Shown: positions 51,408 to 60,360, numbered from the stretch's first letter. The stretch is 64,000 bases of DNA from Saccharothrix algeriensis (GCF_016907655.1 NZ_JAFBCL010000001.1:806001-870000), one strand, 5' to 3'. Translations and numbers: made by a program. Notes: generated by a model not told the origin, from the letters alone.

Positions 51408-52730
51408 ATGCCGCCGGACTGCTGCGACGAATGCGACCGCTCCGCCGTGGATTTCGGTGACGCCGCGCTGTACGCGAACGGCCACCCCCACGCGGTGCTG
51501 GAGGGGTTGCGCGCTGCGGCGCCGGTGCACCGGTTGTCCTCGCCCGCGCTCGGGCACGACTTCTGGGGCGTGTTCCGCGCCGAGCAGGCGCGGGAGGTCC
51601 TGGCCGACGACAGGACCTTCGTCTCCGGCCTGGGCGTGTTCCCGTGGAACGGGCCGCACAACCCCGACCCGCTACGCGGCAGCATCCTCATCGCCTCCGA
51701 CGGCGCGCGGCGCGCCACGGTGCGCGCCGCCGTGGCGGGGCTGTTCACCCGCCAGGCCGTCGAGTCGCGCCGCCCCGGGCCGGCCGCGCTGTTCGAGCGG
51801 TTGCTGGCGCCGCGGCTCGACGGCGGAGCGTTCGACTTCGGCTCCGACGTCGCCCGGCCCGCGGCCATGGCCGCGGTGGCGGACCTCGTGGGGCTCCGGG
51901 CCGAGCACGCCGCCCGGGTGGACGAGCAGGTCGCGGGCGTCCTCGGCGACACCGGCCCGGTCGAGGGCGTGCGCGGCGACCGGGCCGCTGCCGGTGGCGC
52001 GTTCGCCCGTGCGGCGCAGGTGCTCGACGAGGCCGTGGCGGAGCGCCGCGGCGCCGACGCGGACGACGTCATCGGCGCGCTGGAACGCGCCCGCCGCAGC
52101 GGCTCGCTGTCCCGGCGGGACGTGCTGTCCAACCTGATCGGCGTCGTCGTGGGCGGCACCGAGGCACCGCGCCTGGTGCTGACCGGTGTCGCCGTGGTGC
52201 TCGCCCACCGGCCGGACTGGCACGACCGGCTGCGCGAGGACCCGGCCCTGCTGCCCGGCTTCGTCGACGAGGCGCTGCGCTGGACGGCCCCGACGACGAT
52301 GGTGGGCCGCACCGCCGCTCGGGACGTGCGCCTCGGGGGCAGGCAGGTCCGCCGGGGTGACGTGGTGCGCGTCATGCTCGCCTCGGTGTGCCGCGACCCG
52401 GCGCTGCACCCCGACCCCGGCACGTTCGACCCCCGGCGGGCGGGGCGCGCCGATCTCGCCTTCGGGCACGGGCCGCACCGCTGCCTCGGCGCGGCGCCGG
52501 CCAGGGCGCAGGTGGCCGCGCTGCTGGAAACCCTGGTGCGGCTGGACGCCCGGCTCGTGCCCGCCGGTCCGACCACCGGCGCCCGGTCCAACGCCTTCTC
52601 CGGTCACCTCGACGCACGCCTGGTGCTGCGCCGCGGCGCCCGCCGACCGGACCCCACCGCCCCCGACGCCGACCCGGCCCGCTCACCGGGCGGGCGGAGG
52701 ACCGACACCGACCAGGAGGCCACCCCGTGA
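51408..52730 (+). CDS. Cytochrome P450 of beta-branching cassette (I-helix Thr missing)
   Basis: The 440-residue P450 has ExxR (E288-R291, EALRWTAPTT) and the haem loop FGHGPHRCLG, but its I-helix reads VVVGGTEAPR: Ala253 replaces the conserved Thr that guides protonation in most P450s. Such enzymes often use peroxide-like or substrate-assisted routes. The C-terminus has an extra 40-residue Arg/Asp/Pro-rich tail. ATG follows GGGAGGA. Its stop overlaps the GTG of the first ACP, so it is translated together with the cassette. It likely oxidises the carrier-bound or released branched product. Confidence 0.85.
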   Translation: MPPDCCDECDRSAVDFGDAALYANGHPHAVLEGLRAAAPVHRLSSPALGHDFWGVFRAEQAREVLADDRTFVSGLGVFPWNGPHNPDPLRGSILIASDGARRATVRAAVAGLFTRQAVESRRPGPAALFERLLAPRLDGGAFDFGSDVARPAAMAAVADLVGLRAEHAARVDEQVAGVLGDTGPVEGVRGDRAAAGGAFARAAQVLDEAVAERRGADADDVIGALERARRSGSLSRRDVLSNLIGVVVGGTEAPRLVLTGVAVVLAHRPDWHDRLREDPALLPGFVDEALRWTAPTTMVGRTAARDVRLGGRQVRRGDVVRVMLASVCRDPALHPDPGTFDPRRAGRADLAFGHGPHRCLGAAPARAQVAALLETLVRLDARLVPAGPTTGARSNAFSGHLDARLVLRRGARRPDPTAPDADPARSPGGRRTDTDQEATP

Positions 52731-52987
52731 CCACCCGACCGACCGGCGCCGGCACGCAGGACGAAATCGTCGCCGTGCTGGCCTCGGTGCTGCTGCTGGA
52801 ACCCGAGCAGGTCGACCGCTCGCTGCCGTTCGTGGACATCGGCCTGGACTCCATCCTGGCCGTGGAGTTCGTCACCGCGCTGCGCGCCGGGTTCAGCGGC
52901 GACATCTCGCTGGACACGCTCTACGCCCACCCCAGCGTGACGGAGCTGGCGGAGCACCTGGACCGCACGGCCACGCGGGTGCCCTGA
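52727..52987 (+). CDS. Acyl carrier protein 1
   Basis: The 86-residue carrier has the 4'-phosphopantetheine site DIGLDSILAVEF, in the polyketide-synthase style (G-L-D-S). The GTG overlaps the P450 stop and follows AGGAGG. As the first ACP of the set, it may hold the growing beta-keto acceptor. Confidence 0.9.
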   Translation: MTTRPTGAGTQDEIVAVLASVLLLEPEQVDRSLPFVDIGLDSILAVEFVTALRAGFSGDISLDTLYAHPSVTELAEHLDRTATRVP

Positions 52988-53241
52988 TGGCGGCGCCGAC
53001 CCGGGACGAGGTGTTCGCCGTCCTCAAGGAGCAGGTGCTGGCCGTCGCACCGGACCTCGACCCGGTGGCCGTCGTGCCGGGCGCGAGCATGGCCGAGCTG
53101 GGGGTGGACTCCCTGGACCGGGTGGACGTCGTGGTCGCCGCGGTGGAGGCGCTGGGCGTCGACGCGCCGCTGCACGGCCTCGGCCGGGCGGCGAACCTCG
53201 GCGAGCTGACCGAGTTGCTGCGCGCGGGGGTCGCGCCGTGA
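52987..53241 (+). CDS. Acyl carrier protein 2 (likely acetyl donor)
   Basis: The 84-residue protein has the site ELGVDSLDRVDV. It follows ACP1 with TGATG overlap and directly precedes the HCS gene, the place where beta-branching cassettes encode the ACP that carries the acetyl unit. A short Val/Ala-rich helix precedes the site. Confidence 0.9.
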   Translation: MAAPTRDEVFAVLKEQVLAVAPDLDPVAVVPGASMAELGVDSLDRVDVVVAAVEALGVDAPLHGLGRAANLGELTELLRAGVAP

Positions 53242-54500
53242 CCGCTGCCGACGGCGTCGGGGTCGGGGTCGGCGTCGAGGACATCGGGGCCTACTTCGGC
53301 ACCGCGAGCGTCGAGGTCGCCGACCTGTTCGCCGCGCGCGGCCTGGACCGCTCCCGCCTGCCGAACCTGATGATGCGGCGCAAGAGCGTCGCCCTGCCGT
53401 GCGAGGACGTCGTCTCCTACGCGGTCAACGCGGCCCGCCCGGTGCTGGAGCGGCTGGGCGAGGAGGGGCGCGCCGAGGTCGAGACCCTGGTCGTCGCCAC
53501 GGAGAGCGGCGTCGACCTGGCGAAGTCGGCCGCCGCCTTCGCGCACGGCTTCCTCGACCTGCCCCGGACGTGCCGGCTGTTCGAGGTCAAGCAGGCGTGC
53601 CACGGCGGGGTGGCGGCGCTGCAGGTCGTCGCCGCCACCCTCGCGGCGGACCCGCGGCGGCGCGGCAAGGCGCTCGTCATCGCCGGTGACCTCCCCCGGC
53701 CCGCGCGCCACAGCTACGCCGAGCCCAGCCAGGGAGCGGGCGCGATCGCCGTCCTGCTCGGCGAACCGCGCCTGGCCGCCTGGCACCCCGGCAGGCACGG
53801 CAGCCACAGCTTCGCCAACACCGACTTCGCCCGCCCCGCCGCGGACGTGGACGTGATCGACGTCGACCTGTCGATCATGTCCTACGTGGACTGCCTCCTG
53901 GAGTCCTACTCGGACTACGCGCGGAAGGAGGGTTCCGACTTCCGCTCCTCGTTCGGGGCCCTGGCGATGCACACGCCGTTCCCCGGCATGGTGCGGGGCG
54001 CGCACCGCACCGCCGCCCGGCGCCTGGCCGGCCTTGGCCGCGACGAGGCCGACGACGACTTCCGGCGCAGGGTGGAGGCGTCGGTGCTGGTGCCGCGCGA
54101 GGTCGGCAACATCTACTCGGGGTGCGCGCTGATGGCCGCGGCCAGCTCCCTGCGCCACCACTCGACGCCGACCGGCCACGAGCTCGGCCTCTACTCCTAC
54201 GGGGGCGGCTGCTCCTCGGAGTTCGTCGGCCTCACCGCGGCCGGCGACACCGCGCTGGCCCCGTTCGCCGGGCAGCTCGACGACGCCCTCGCCGCACGCG
54301 TCCCGATCCCCGTCGACCGCTACGACGCCGTGCTGGACCGCGCCGGCAGCACGGTCCTGGGCGCCAGGACCGTCGACGCCGGGATCGACGCGCACGCCGA
54401 CCTCATCGCCGGCGCGCGACGAGCCGGCCCGCTGCTCATGCTCGACTCCATCGACGACCACCGGCGGACCTACCGCTGGTGCGGCCGGGACGCGCCGTGA
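53238..54500 (+). CDS. HMG-CoA-synthase-like enzyme (HCS) for beta-branching
   Basis: The 420-residue protein is of the MupH/PksG type: VATESGVDLAKS (Glu89), FEVKQACHGGVAALQ with catalytic Cys121, MHTPFPGMVRGAHR with the catalytic His, and GNIYSGCALMAAASSL. HCS joins an ACP-bound acetyl unit to the beta-ketone of an acyl-ACP, giving an HMG-like branch. The GTG overlaps the ACP2 stop (GTGA). Family length is normal. Flanking ACP and ECH genes confirm a beta-branching role over mevalonate synthesis. Confidence 0.95.
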   Translation: MTAADGVGVGVGVEDIGAYFGTASVEVADLFAARGLDRSRLPNLMMRRKSVALPCEDVVSYAVNAARPVLERLGEEGRAEVETLVVATESGVDLAKSAAAFAHGFLDLPRTCRLFEVKQACHGGVAALQVVAATLAADPRRRGKALVIAGDLPRPARHSYAEPSQGAGAIAVLLGEPRLAAWHPGRHGSHSFANTDFARPAADVDVIDVDLSIMSYVDCLLESYSDYARKEGSDFRSSFGALAMHTPFPGMVRGAHRTAARRLAGLGRDEADDDFRRRVEASVLVPREVGNIYSGCALMAAASSLRHHSTPTGHELGLYSYGGGCSSEFVGLTAAGDTALAPFAGQLDDALAARVPIPVDRYDAVLDRAGSTVLGARTVDAGIDAHADLIAGARRAGPLLMLDSIDDHRRTYRWCGRDAP

Positions 54501-55243
54501 GGACCGGCGGCGCGGTGCGGGCGACCCGCAAGCCGGGGCACCTGCTGGTCGAGCTGGTCGGCGAGGGCACGCGCAACGCCCTGACCCCCGAACTCGTCGC
54601 GGCGCTGCACGGGGTCCTGGACCGCGCGGAGGCCGACCCGGACTGCCGGCTCGTCGTGTTCGCCGCGACCGGCGAGGCGTTCTGCGCGGGCAGCCACCTC
54701 GCGCAGCTCGACGCCGAGCGGTTCCGGGGGCTCAGCACCGGCTTCTGGGAGCTGCTGCGCCGGATCTCGGGCAGCAGGCTGCCCGCCGTCGCCCTGGTCG
54801 AGGGCTGGGCCGCGGGCGGCGGTGTCGGGCTGGCCGCCGCGTGCGACGTGGTGATCGCCGCGCCCCCCGTGACCTTCCGGCTCACCGAGGTGTGCTTCGG
54901 GATGCTGCCGACGATCGTCATGCCGTGGGTCGCGCGCCGCGTGGGCGAGCACCGGGCCCTGCGGCTGGCGCTCCTCGCCGAGCGGCTCACCGCCGCCGAC
55001 GCGCAGCGCTGCGGCCTGGTCGACGTGGTCGACGACGCGCCCCGGCAGGCGCTGCGCCGGGTGCTGGCCGCCGTGCGCCGGTCCGACCGCGACACGCTCG
55101 GCGACCTCAAGGACGTGCACCGGGTGCTGTTCCCCGTCGACAACCGCTACGGGCTGCTCGCCGAACGCGTGTTCGGCGCCCGCATCGACGACCCGAAGGT
55201 CTCCGCGCGCATCCGCGCGCTGGTGGAGGAAGGTCTGCTGTGA
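54497..55243 (+). CDS. Enoyl-CoA-hydratase-like ECH1 (dehydratase)
   Basis: The 248-residue crotonase has oxyanion loops GEAFCAGSHLAQL and GWAAGGGVGLAAACDVVIA and the ending typical of beta-branch ECH1 enzymes, which dehydrate the HMG-like intermediate. Its GTG overlaps the HCS stop. It precedes a second crotonase, the canonical order. Confidence 0.88.
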   Translation: MRTGGAVRATRKPGHLLVELVGEGTRNALTPELVAALHGVLDRAEADPDCRLVVFAATGEAFCAGSHLAQLDAERFRGLSTGFWELLRRISGSRLPAVALVEGWAAGGGVGLAAACDVVIAAPPVTFRLTEVCFGMLPTIVMPWVARRVGEHRALRLALLAERLTAADAQRCGLVDVVDDAPRQALRRVLAAVRRSDRDTLGDLKDVHRVLFPVDNRYGLLAERVFGARIDDPKVSARIRALVEEGLL

Positions 55244-56016
55244 CCGGTGACCGGGAGTTCGGCGCCATCTCCGTGCAGTTCGGCGCGCCGCTGGCGACGG
55301 TGCGGTTCGCCGACCGCGCGCACGGCAACACCTTCCGCCGCGAGTGGCTGGACGACCTGGTCGCCGCGGTGGACGCCGCCACCGCCGCACCCGGGACGCG
55401 CGTCGTCGTGGCCGCCGGGCTGCCCTCGGTGTTCTGCGCGGGCGCCACCAAGGACACCCTGGTGGGCATCGCCGACGGGCTGCCGCTGCCGGAGTACCGG
55501 CGCTTCGCGCGGGTGTTCGCCACCAGCCCGGTGCCCGTGGTGGCCGAGATGCAGGGCCACGCCCTGGGCGGCGGGTTGGTGCTGGGCCTGTACGCCGACG
55601 TGGCGGTGCTGAGCGAGCGGTCCTACTACGCGGCCAACTTCCTGCAGTACGGCGTGGCCCCGTACGTCGGCGCCACCTACGTCGTCCCGGCCCGGATGGG
55701 CGAGGCCCTGGGCACGGAGATGCTGCTGACGGCCCGCGGCTACCGGGGCGCCGAGCTCAAGCGGCGCGGCTGCGGGGTGGCCGTGGTCGCGCACGACGAC
55801 GTGCCGGCGCACGCCCGGGACATGGCGCTGACCATCGCCCGCACGCCCCGCGCCGGCCTGGAACTGCTCAAGCAGGAGCTGAGCCGCAAGTGCTTGCTCG
55901 CCTCGGACGCGGCGATGGACCTGGAACTGGGGCCGCACCTGGCGTCGCGCGCGCTCGCCGACGTCGCCGCCCTCGCCGAGAGGAGCTACGGCGTGCTGCG
56001 CACGGTGGACCGATGA
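55240..56016 (+). CDS. Enoyl-CoA-hydratase-like ECH2 (decarboxylase)
   Basis: The 258-residue crotonase has CAGATKDTL and GHALGGGLVLGLYADVAVLS, followed by YYAANFLQYGVAPYVGATYVVP and RARMG-like PARMG, as in ECH2 decarboxylases (PksI, CurF type) that remove CO2 to leave the methyl or methylene branch. GTG overlaps the ECH1 stop. Its own end overlaps a 34-codon ORF. It completes the HCS/ECH1/ECH2 set. Confidence 0.88.
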   Translation: MTGDREFGAISVQFGAPLATVRFADRAHGNTFRREWLDDLVAAVDAATAAPGTRVVVAAGLPSVFCAGATKDTLVGIADGLPLPEYRRFARVFATSPVPVVAEMQGHALGGGLVLGLYADVAVLSERSYYAANFLQYGVAPYVGATYVVPARMGEALGTEMLLTARGYRGAELKRRGCGVAVVAHDDVPAHARDMALTIARTPRAGLELLKQELSRKCLLASDAAMDLELGPHLASRALADVAALAERSYGVLRTVDR

Positions 56017-56117
56017 GCACGTCGCCGGGGTGGTCCGGCGGTGCGGCGCCCCGGCCGCCGGACCGGCGCCTCCCCCGCCCTCACCGCGGGCCGCGACCGA
56101 CCGGGGCCCGGCGGTGA
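56013..56117 (+). CDS. 34-aa bridging ORF
   Basis: ATG inside the end of ECH2 (ATGA) starts a Pro/Arg-rich 34-codon frame (STSPGWSGGAAPRPPDRR) whose TGA overlaps the GTG of the AT-like gene. It hands translation from ECH2 to the next gene. Composition argues against an independent function. It could also be a decayed N-terminus. Confidence 0.35.
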   Translation: MSTSPGWSGGAAPRPPDRRLPRPHRGPRPTGARR

Positions 56118-57001
56118 CCGTCGGGCTGCCCTTCCCCGGCCGGGGTTCGCCCGGGGCGGGCCCGGGGCTCGACCTGCTCGACCGGTTCGCCGGCCTCGCC
56201 TCGCAGCGCCCCGGCCCGGTCCTGCGCGAGGTGCGGGCCGACGGGCGGCGGCTCGCGCGCACCCGCCGCGCCCGGCCCGCCGCGCACGTGGTGGACGCGC
56301 CGGCGCGGCGGGCCGCCCGCGAGGGGGGCTCGGCCCCCGACGTCGTGCTCGGCCACAGCCCCGGTGGGCACGACGCGCCGGGGGCCGGCGCGTCCGGCTT
56401 CGCCGACGACCTCGACCCGGTGCGCCGCCGGGCGGGCACCACCGCGGCGTCGCCCGGCGGCGCGGTGACCGCCGTCCGGGCTCCAAGCGGGGACGCCCTG
56501 CGCGACCCCTTCGCCCCGGCCGGCCCGGAGGGGGTCGAACCGGCCGGCCTCGACACGCCCGTCCCGGCCGTCCCGGCCGCTTCCCGCGACGGGGTCGCCG
56601 CGGCGGAGGAGCCGGCGCGGCCCCCGCGCGCGGTGGACGCGCGGCGGCTGCCGGTCGCCGGCGCCTTCCACAGCAGCCGCACGCGGGCGGCTGCCCGGCG
56701 CTTCACCGACGTGCTCGCGGCGTCCCCCCTCCGCCCGCCGGGCGCCCCGGTCGTCGCCGACCCCGCGGCGCGACCGCACACCGCCGGCACCGCGGCGACG
56801 CCGACCACCCGGTCGCGCCACCCCGTGCGCCGGCGCGGAGCCGTGCCGCGGGTGGTGCGGCGGCACCCGGACCCCCGGTTCCACCGGCCGGGGCCGAGCC
56901 GGGCCCCGGCGCGGGCGCCGCGGCAGGACCCCGGCGTCGCCCCGAGCGCCGCGCCGCCACCGCCCGGCCGGGCCGCCGCGACCGCGAAGCGGCGGCGATG
57001 A
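56114..57001 (+). CDS. Degenerate acyltransferase (FabD/AT-like)
   Basis: The 295-residue product shows AT landmarks in the right order: FPGRGSPG (usual GQGSQ), LGHSPGGHD with Ser82 (usual GHSLGE), and LPVAGAFHSS with His186, followed by PVVADPAARPHT. Between and around these it is very Pro/Arg/Ala-rich, and the substrate-arginine segment after GHSxG and the normal YASH/HAFH specificity region are unrecognisable. Nucleophile and histidine survive. It may be a strongly diverged malonyl/acetyl loader or a gene decaying without frame loss. GTG start coupled upstream; stop overlaps the KS ATG. Confidence 0.6.
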   Translation: MTVGLPFPGRGSPGAGPGLDLLDRFAGLASQRPGPVLREVRADGRRLARTRRARPAAHVVDAPARRAAREGGSAPDVVLGHSPGGHDAPGAGASGFADDLDPVRRRAGTTAASPGGAVTAVRAPSGDALRDPFAPAGPEGVEPAGLDTPVPAVPAASRDGVAAAEEPARPPRAVDARRLPVAGAFHSSRTRAAARRFTDVLAASPLRPPGAPVVADPAARPHTAGTAATPTTRSRHPVRRRGAVPRVVRRHPDPRFHRPGPSRAPARAPRQDPGVAPSAAPPPPGRAAATAKRRR

Positions 57002-58809
57002 GCGCCGCGGGAGCGGCGCCGGTGGCCGTCGTGGGCATGGCCGCGCGGGTGCCCGGCGCGGACGACGCCGAGGCGTTCTGGCGCCTGCTGGTGAGCGGCG
57101 CCCGCACCGGTCGCCCCGCACCCGCCGACCGGCTGCTGGGCTACCGCCCCGACCTCGCGGGCGTCGCCGACCCCGTGGTGTCCCTGCTGCCCGACGTGGG
57201 CGAGTTCGAGCCGGGCCTGTTCGGGATCACCCCCCGCATGGCGGCCTGGCTGGACCCGCAGCAGCGCCTCGTGCTGGAGTCCGCGTGGCACGCGCTGGAG
57301 TCGGCGGGCATCGCGCCGGCCACCCTCGCCGGACGGGACGTCGGGGTCTTCGTCGCCACGACCGGCGCCGACATGCGCGACCGGATGGCCGGCCTGCACG
57401 TCGTGGACCGCTACAGCGCCATCGGCCTGCTGTCCGCGTTCACCGCCAACCGGGTCTCCCACCAGTTCGACCTGCGCGGGCCCAGCGTCACGGTGGACGC
57501 GGCCTGCGCGGGCGGGTTGACCGCCGTCACCCAGGCGGTGTCCGGCCTGCGCGCCGGCGAGTTCGGGACGGCGCTCGTCGGCAGCGCCAACGTCCTGCTG
57601 CACGGCCACATGCAGGCCGTCATGCAGCGCTTCGGCGCGTTGTCCCCCACCGGTTCGGCCCGGTGCTTCAGCGCCGACGCCGACGGGTACGTCCGCGGCG
57701 AGGGCGTGTTCTGCTTCGTGCTCAAGCTGCTGGCCGACGCCGTGTCGGACGGCGACCCGGTGCTCGCGGTGATCCGCGGCTGCGCGCTCAACCACGACGG
57801 CCGGCGCGGCACCCTGACCCGCTCCGACCCCGGCTCGCAGGTCGAGCTGCTGGGCCGCGCGCTGGCCCAGGCCGGCTGGGAGCCGGCCGAGCTGGGCTAC
57901 GTCGAGTCGCACGCGGCGGGCACGGGCAAGGGCGACCCGATCGAGGTCCGCGCGGTGCTGGAGCTGCTGCGCTCCCGGCCGGGGCCGCCCGCGGCGGCCG
58001 GTCCCGGCGGCAAGCTGTGGATGGGGTCGGCGAAGGGCGGCATCGGCCACCTCGAAGGGGCGGCGGGGGCCGCCGGTCTGGCCAGGGCCGTGCAGGTCCT
58101 GCGGCACCGGGTGATCCCGCCGACGCCGGGGATCTCGGCGCTGCACCCGGACATCCCCGCCGACCGCCACCCGGTGGAGATCGCTTCGGCAGCCGTGCCC
58201 TGGCCGGACGGGGCGCCGCGGCGGGTGGGCGTCACGGCGCTGGGGGTGGGCGGCGCCAACGCGCACGTCGTGCTGGAGGAGGCCCCCGTGCTGCCCGGCG
58301 CCGGCCGGCGGCGTCCCGGGCGGTGGCCGGTCCCGGTGAGCGCCCGCACCGCCAACAGCCTCGCCCGCCTGGCCGCGGGCCTGGCCGACCTGCTCACCGG
58401 CGCGCCCCCCTCCGCCCCGCCGCCGCCCGACTTCCCGGCCGCGGTGTGGACGCTGCAGACCGGTCGGGCCGGCCTGGCGCGGCGCGCGGTGGTGGCGGCC
58501 TCCGGCCCGCGGGAGTTCGGCGACGCCGTCGGGGCGCTCGCCCGCGGTGAGCCGCACCCGCTGGTCTTCCGCCCGGACGACGCCGACCGGCGCCGCCTGG
58601 TCGACGTGGGGCTGGCCGCGGGCGAGGCGGCCATGGCGGAGCGGTGGCTGGGCGGTGCGGTGGTCGACTGGGCCGCGCTGTGGCCGCACGACCGGAGGCC
58701 GCGCCGCGTCCCGCTGGTCGCCTACCCGTTCGACCGGGTCCCGTGCTGGCCGGAGGAGGCCGGTCCGCTCCCCCGCGACCGCGCCGACGCGCCCCGGGAG
58801 GACACGTGA
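56998..58809 (+). CDS. Stand-alone ketosynthase of PKS type
   Basis: The 603-residue protein has a full KS (VAVVGMAARVPGADDAEAFWRLL, ITPRMAAWLDPQQRLVLESAWHALE) with Cys170 in VDAACAGG, His305 in ESHAAGTGKGD, Lys346 and His351 in KGGIGHLEGA, and then a long post-KS linker ending VPLVAYPFDRVPCWPE, as in modular PKSs. The elbow DAACAGG differs from the normal DTACSSS. In other cassettes a KS with Ser for Cys decarboxylates malonyl-ACP; here Cys is kept, so it could condense or decarboxylate. ATG overlaps the AT stop. Confidence 0.88.
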   Translation: MSAAGAAPVAVVGMAARVPGADDAEAFWRLLVSGARTGRPAPADRLLGYRPDLAGVADPVVSLLPDVGEFEPGLFGITPRMAAWLDPQQRLVLESAWHALESAGIAPATLAGRDVGVFVATTGADMRDRMAGLHVVDRYSAIGLLSAFTANRVSHQFDLRGPSVTVDAACAGGLTAVTQAVSGLRAGEFGTALVGSANVLLHGHMQAVMQRFGALSPTGSARCFSADADGYVRGEGVFCFVLKLLADAVSDGDPVLAVIRGCALNHDGRRGTLTRSDPGSQVELLGRALAQAGWEPAELGYVESHAAGTGKGDPIEVRAVLELLRSRPGPPAAAGPGGKLWMGSAKGGIGHLEGAAGAAGLARAVQVLRHRVIPPTPGISALHPDIPADRHPVEIASAAVPWPDGAPRRVGVTALGVGGANAHVVLEEAPVLPGAGRRRPGRWPVPVSARTANSLARLAAGLADLLTGAPPSAPPPPDFPAAVWTLQTGRAGLARRAVVAASGPREFGDAVGALARGEPHPLVFRPDDADRRRLVDVGLAAGEAAMAERWLGGAVVDWAALWPHDRRPRRVPLVAYPFDRVPCWPEEAGPLPRDRADAPREDT

Positions 58810-58897
58810 GCGCACTGCGGGCCCCGCCCGGGGCACGACCCCCCGCTCGGCAGCGGCACCCCGTCCGACCGACCCCCTCGTGGAAGCGAGTTGCGCC

Positions 58898-59137
58898 GTG
58901 AACACCATCTTCCAGCGAATCGGCGAGATCCTCGTGGGCGACTTCGACGTCGCCCCGGACGCCCTGCGCGAGGACGCCTCCTGGGAACAGCTGGACCTCG
59001 ACTCGCTGGCCCGGGTGGAGCTGGGCGAAGTGCTCGGCGACGACTTCGGCGTCGACATCGCCGACGACGAGTTCGCCCGGCTGCGGACGCTCACCGAGGT
59101 GGTCGCGCTGCTGCGCGCCAAGGGGGCTACCGGATGA
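58898..59137 (+). CDS. Acyl carrier protein 3
   Basis: The 79-residue ACP begins NTIFQRIGEILVGDF and has the site QLDLDSLARVEL, in the fatty-acid/aromatic-type style, with an acidic helix II. It lies 88 bases after the KS gene and its stop overlaps the FabF-type KS start (ATGA). It probably serves that KS. Confidence 0.9.
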   Translation: MNTIFQRIGEILVGDFDVAPDALREDASWEQLDLDSLARVELGEVLGDDFGVDIADDEFARLRTLTEVVALLRAKGATG

Positions 59138-60360
59138 GGAGCGGGTTCGCCGCCGTCGTCACGGGGCTGGGCGTGGTCAGCCCCGCCGGGCACGGGGTCG
59201 CCGACAACTGGGCCGCGGTCGTGCGCGGCGACCCCGTCGCCGCGGCGCACCCCGACCTGGCGGGGCTGCCCGTCGACGTCGCCTGCCGCGTGCCGGCCTT
59301 CGACGCCGCACGGGCGTTCGGCGCGCAACGGGCCCGCGGCACGGACCGCTACGCCCAGCTCGCCCTGCTGGCCGCCCGCGAGGCCGTGGCCGACTCCCGG
59401 CTCGACACCGGCTCGTGGGACGCCGCGCGCGTGGCGGTCGTCCTCGGCACCGCCGCGGCGGGCACGGCGACCGCGGAGGAGCAGCAGGCCCGCCTGCTGG
59501 ACCGGGGGGCGCACCGGGTCTCGGCGGCGACCCTGCCGATGGCCCTGTCGAACGTGGCGGCGGCCCGGGTGGCGATGGAGTTCGGGGCGCGCGGGCCGAG
59601 CCTGTCGGTGTCCACCGCGTGCGCGTCGGGCGCCACCGCCATCGGCGTGGGGCGGGACCTGCTGCGCACCGGCACGGTGGACGTGGTGATCGCCGGTGCG
59701 GCCGACGCCGCGGTGACCCCGCTGTACATCGGCGCGTTCCACCGGATGCGGGCGCTCTCGCGCGGGCGGCCCGACCCGTCGACCGCCTCCCGGCCGTTCG
59801 ACCGGGAACGCGACGGGTTCGTGCTCGGCGAAGGCGCGGGGGTGCTGGTGCTGGAGACCGAGCGGCACGCCGCCGGGCGCGGCGCACGGGTCCTCGGTTC
59901 GGTCCGCGGCCACGGCGCCACGTGCGACGCGCACCACATCACCGCGCCCGACCCCGAGGGCACGGGCGCGGAGCAGGCGATGCGCGCGGCGCTGCGCGAC
60001 GCCGGGGTCGACGCCCGCGAGGTCGGCTACGTCAACGCGCACGGCACGTCGACGCGGCTCAACGACGCCGTCGAGGCCGCGGTCGTGCACCGCGTCCTCG
60101 GCGGTGGGGCGGCGGTCAGCTCGACCAAGGGCGTCATCGGGCACCCGCTGGGCGCCGCCGGCGCCATCGAAGCGGTCTACTGCGTGCTGGCGCTGCGCGA
60201 GGGGCGGCTGCCGCCGACCGCCAACTTCGTCGAGGGGGATCCCGGGATGGCCCTGGACCTGGTGACCGGCGCCGCCCGCGACCGCCGGACCTCGGTGGCG
60301 CTGAGCAACTCGTTCGGGTTCGGCGGCCACAACGCCGTGCTGCTGTTCACCTCGGAGTGA
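59134..60360 (+). CDS. FabF-type beta-ketoacyl-ACP synthase (KAS II)
   Basis: The 408-residue enzyme has VVTGLGVVSPAG at the start, active-site Cys163 in SVSTACASGATAIG, then FDRERDGFVLGEGAGVLVLE, the His of NAHGTSTRLND, STKGVIGHPLGAAGA and the terminal NSFGFGGHNAVLLF. All catalytic residues are present. A discrete condensing KAS II with its own ACP shows that the locus builds an acyl chain itself. It ends the operon, with a hairpin about 115 bases downstream. Confidence 0.92.
   Translation: MRSGFAAVVTGLGVVSPAGHGVADNWAAVVRGDPVAAAHPDLAGLPVDVACRVPAFDAARAFGAQRARGTDRYAQLALLAAREAVADSRLDTGSWDAARVAVVLGTAAAGTATAEEQQARLLDRGAHRVSAATLPMALSNVAAARVAMEFGARGPSLSVSTACASGATAIGVGRDLLRTGTVDVVIAGAADAAVTPLYIGAFHRMRALSRGRPDPSTASRPFDRERDGFVLGEGAGVLVLETERHAAGRGARVLGSVRGHGATCDAHHITAPDPEGTGAEQAMRAALRDAGVDAREVGYVNAHGTSTRLNDAVEAAVVHRVLGGGAAVSSTKGVIGHPLGAAGAIEAVYCVLALREGRLPPTANFVEGDPGMALDLVTGAARDRRTSVALSNSFGFGGHNAVLLFTSE

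Noticed and set aside
53238..54500. HCS gene as a mevalonate-pathway HMG-CoA synthase
   Set aside because: It is embedded between two carrier-protein genes and two crotonases, the beta-branching arrangement, and no other mevalonate genes are present.
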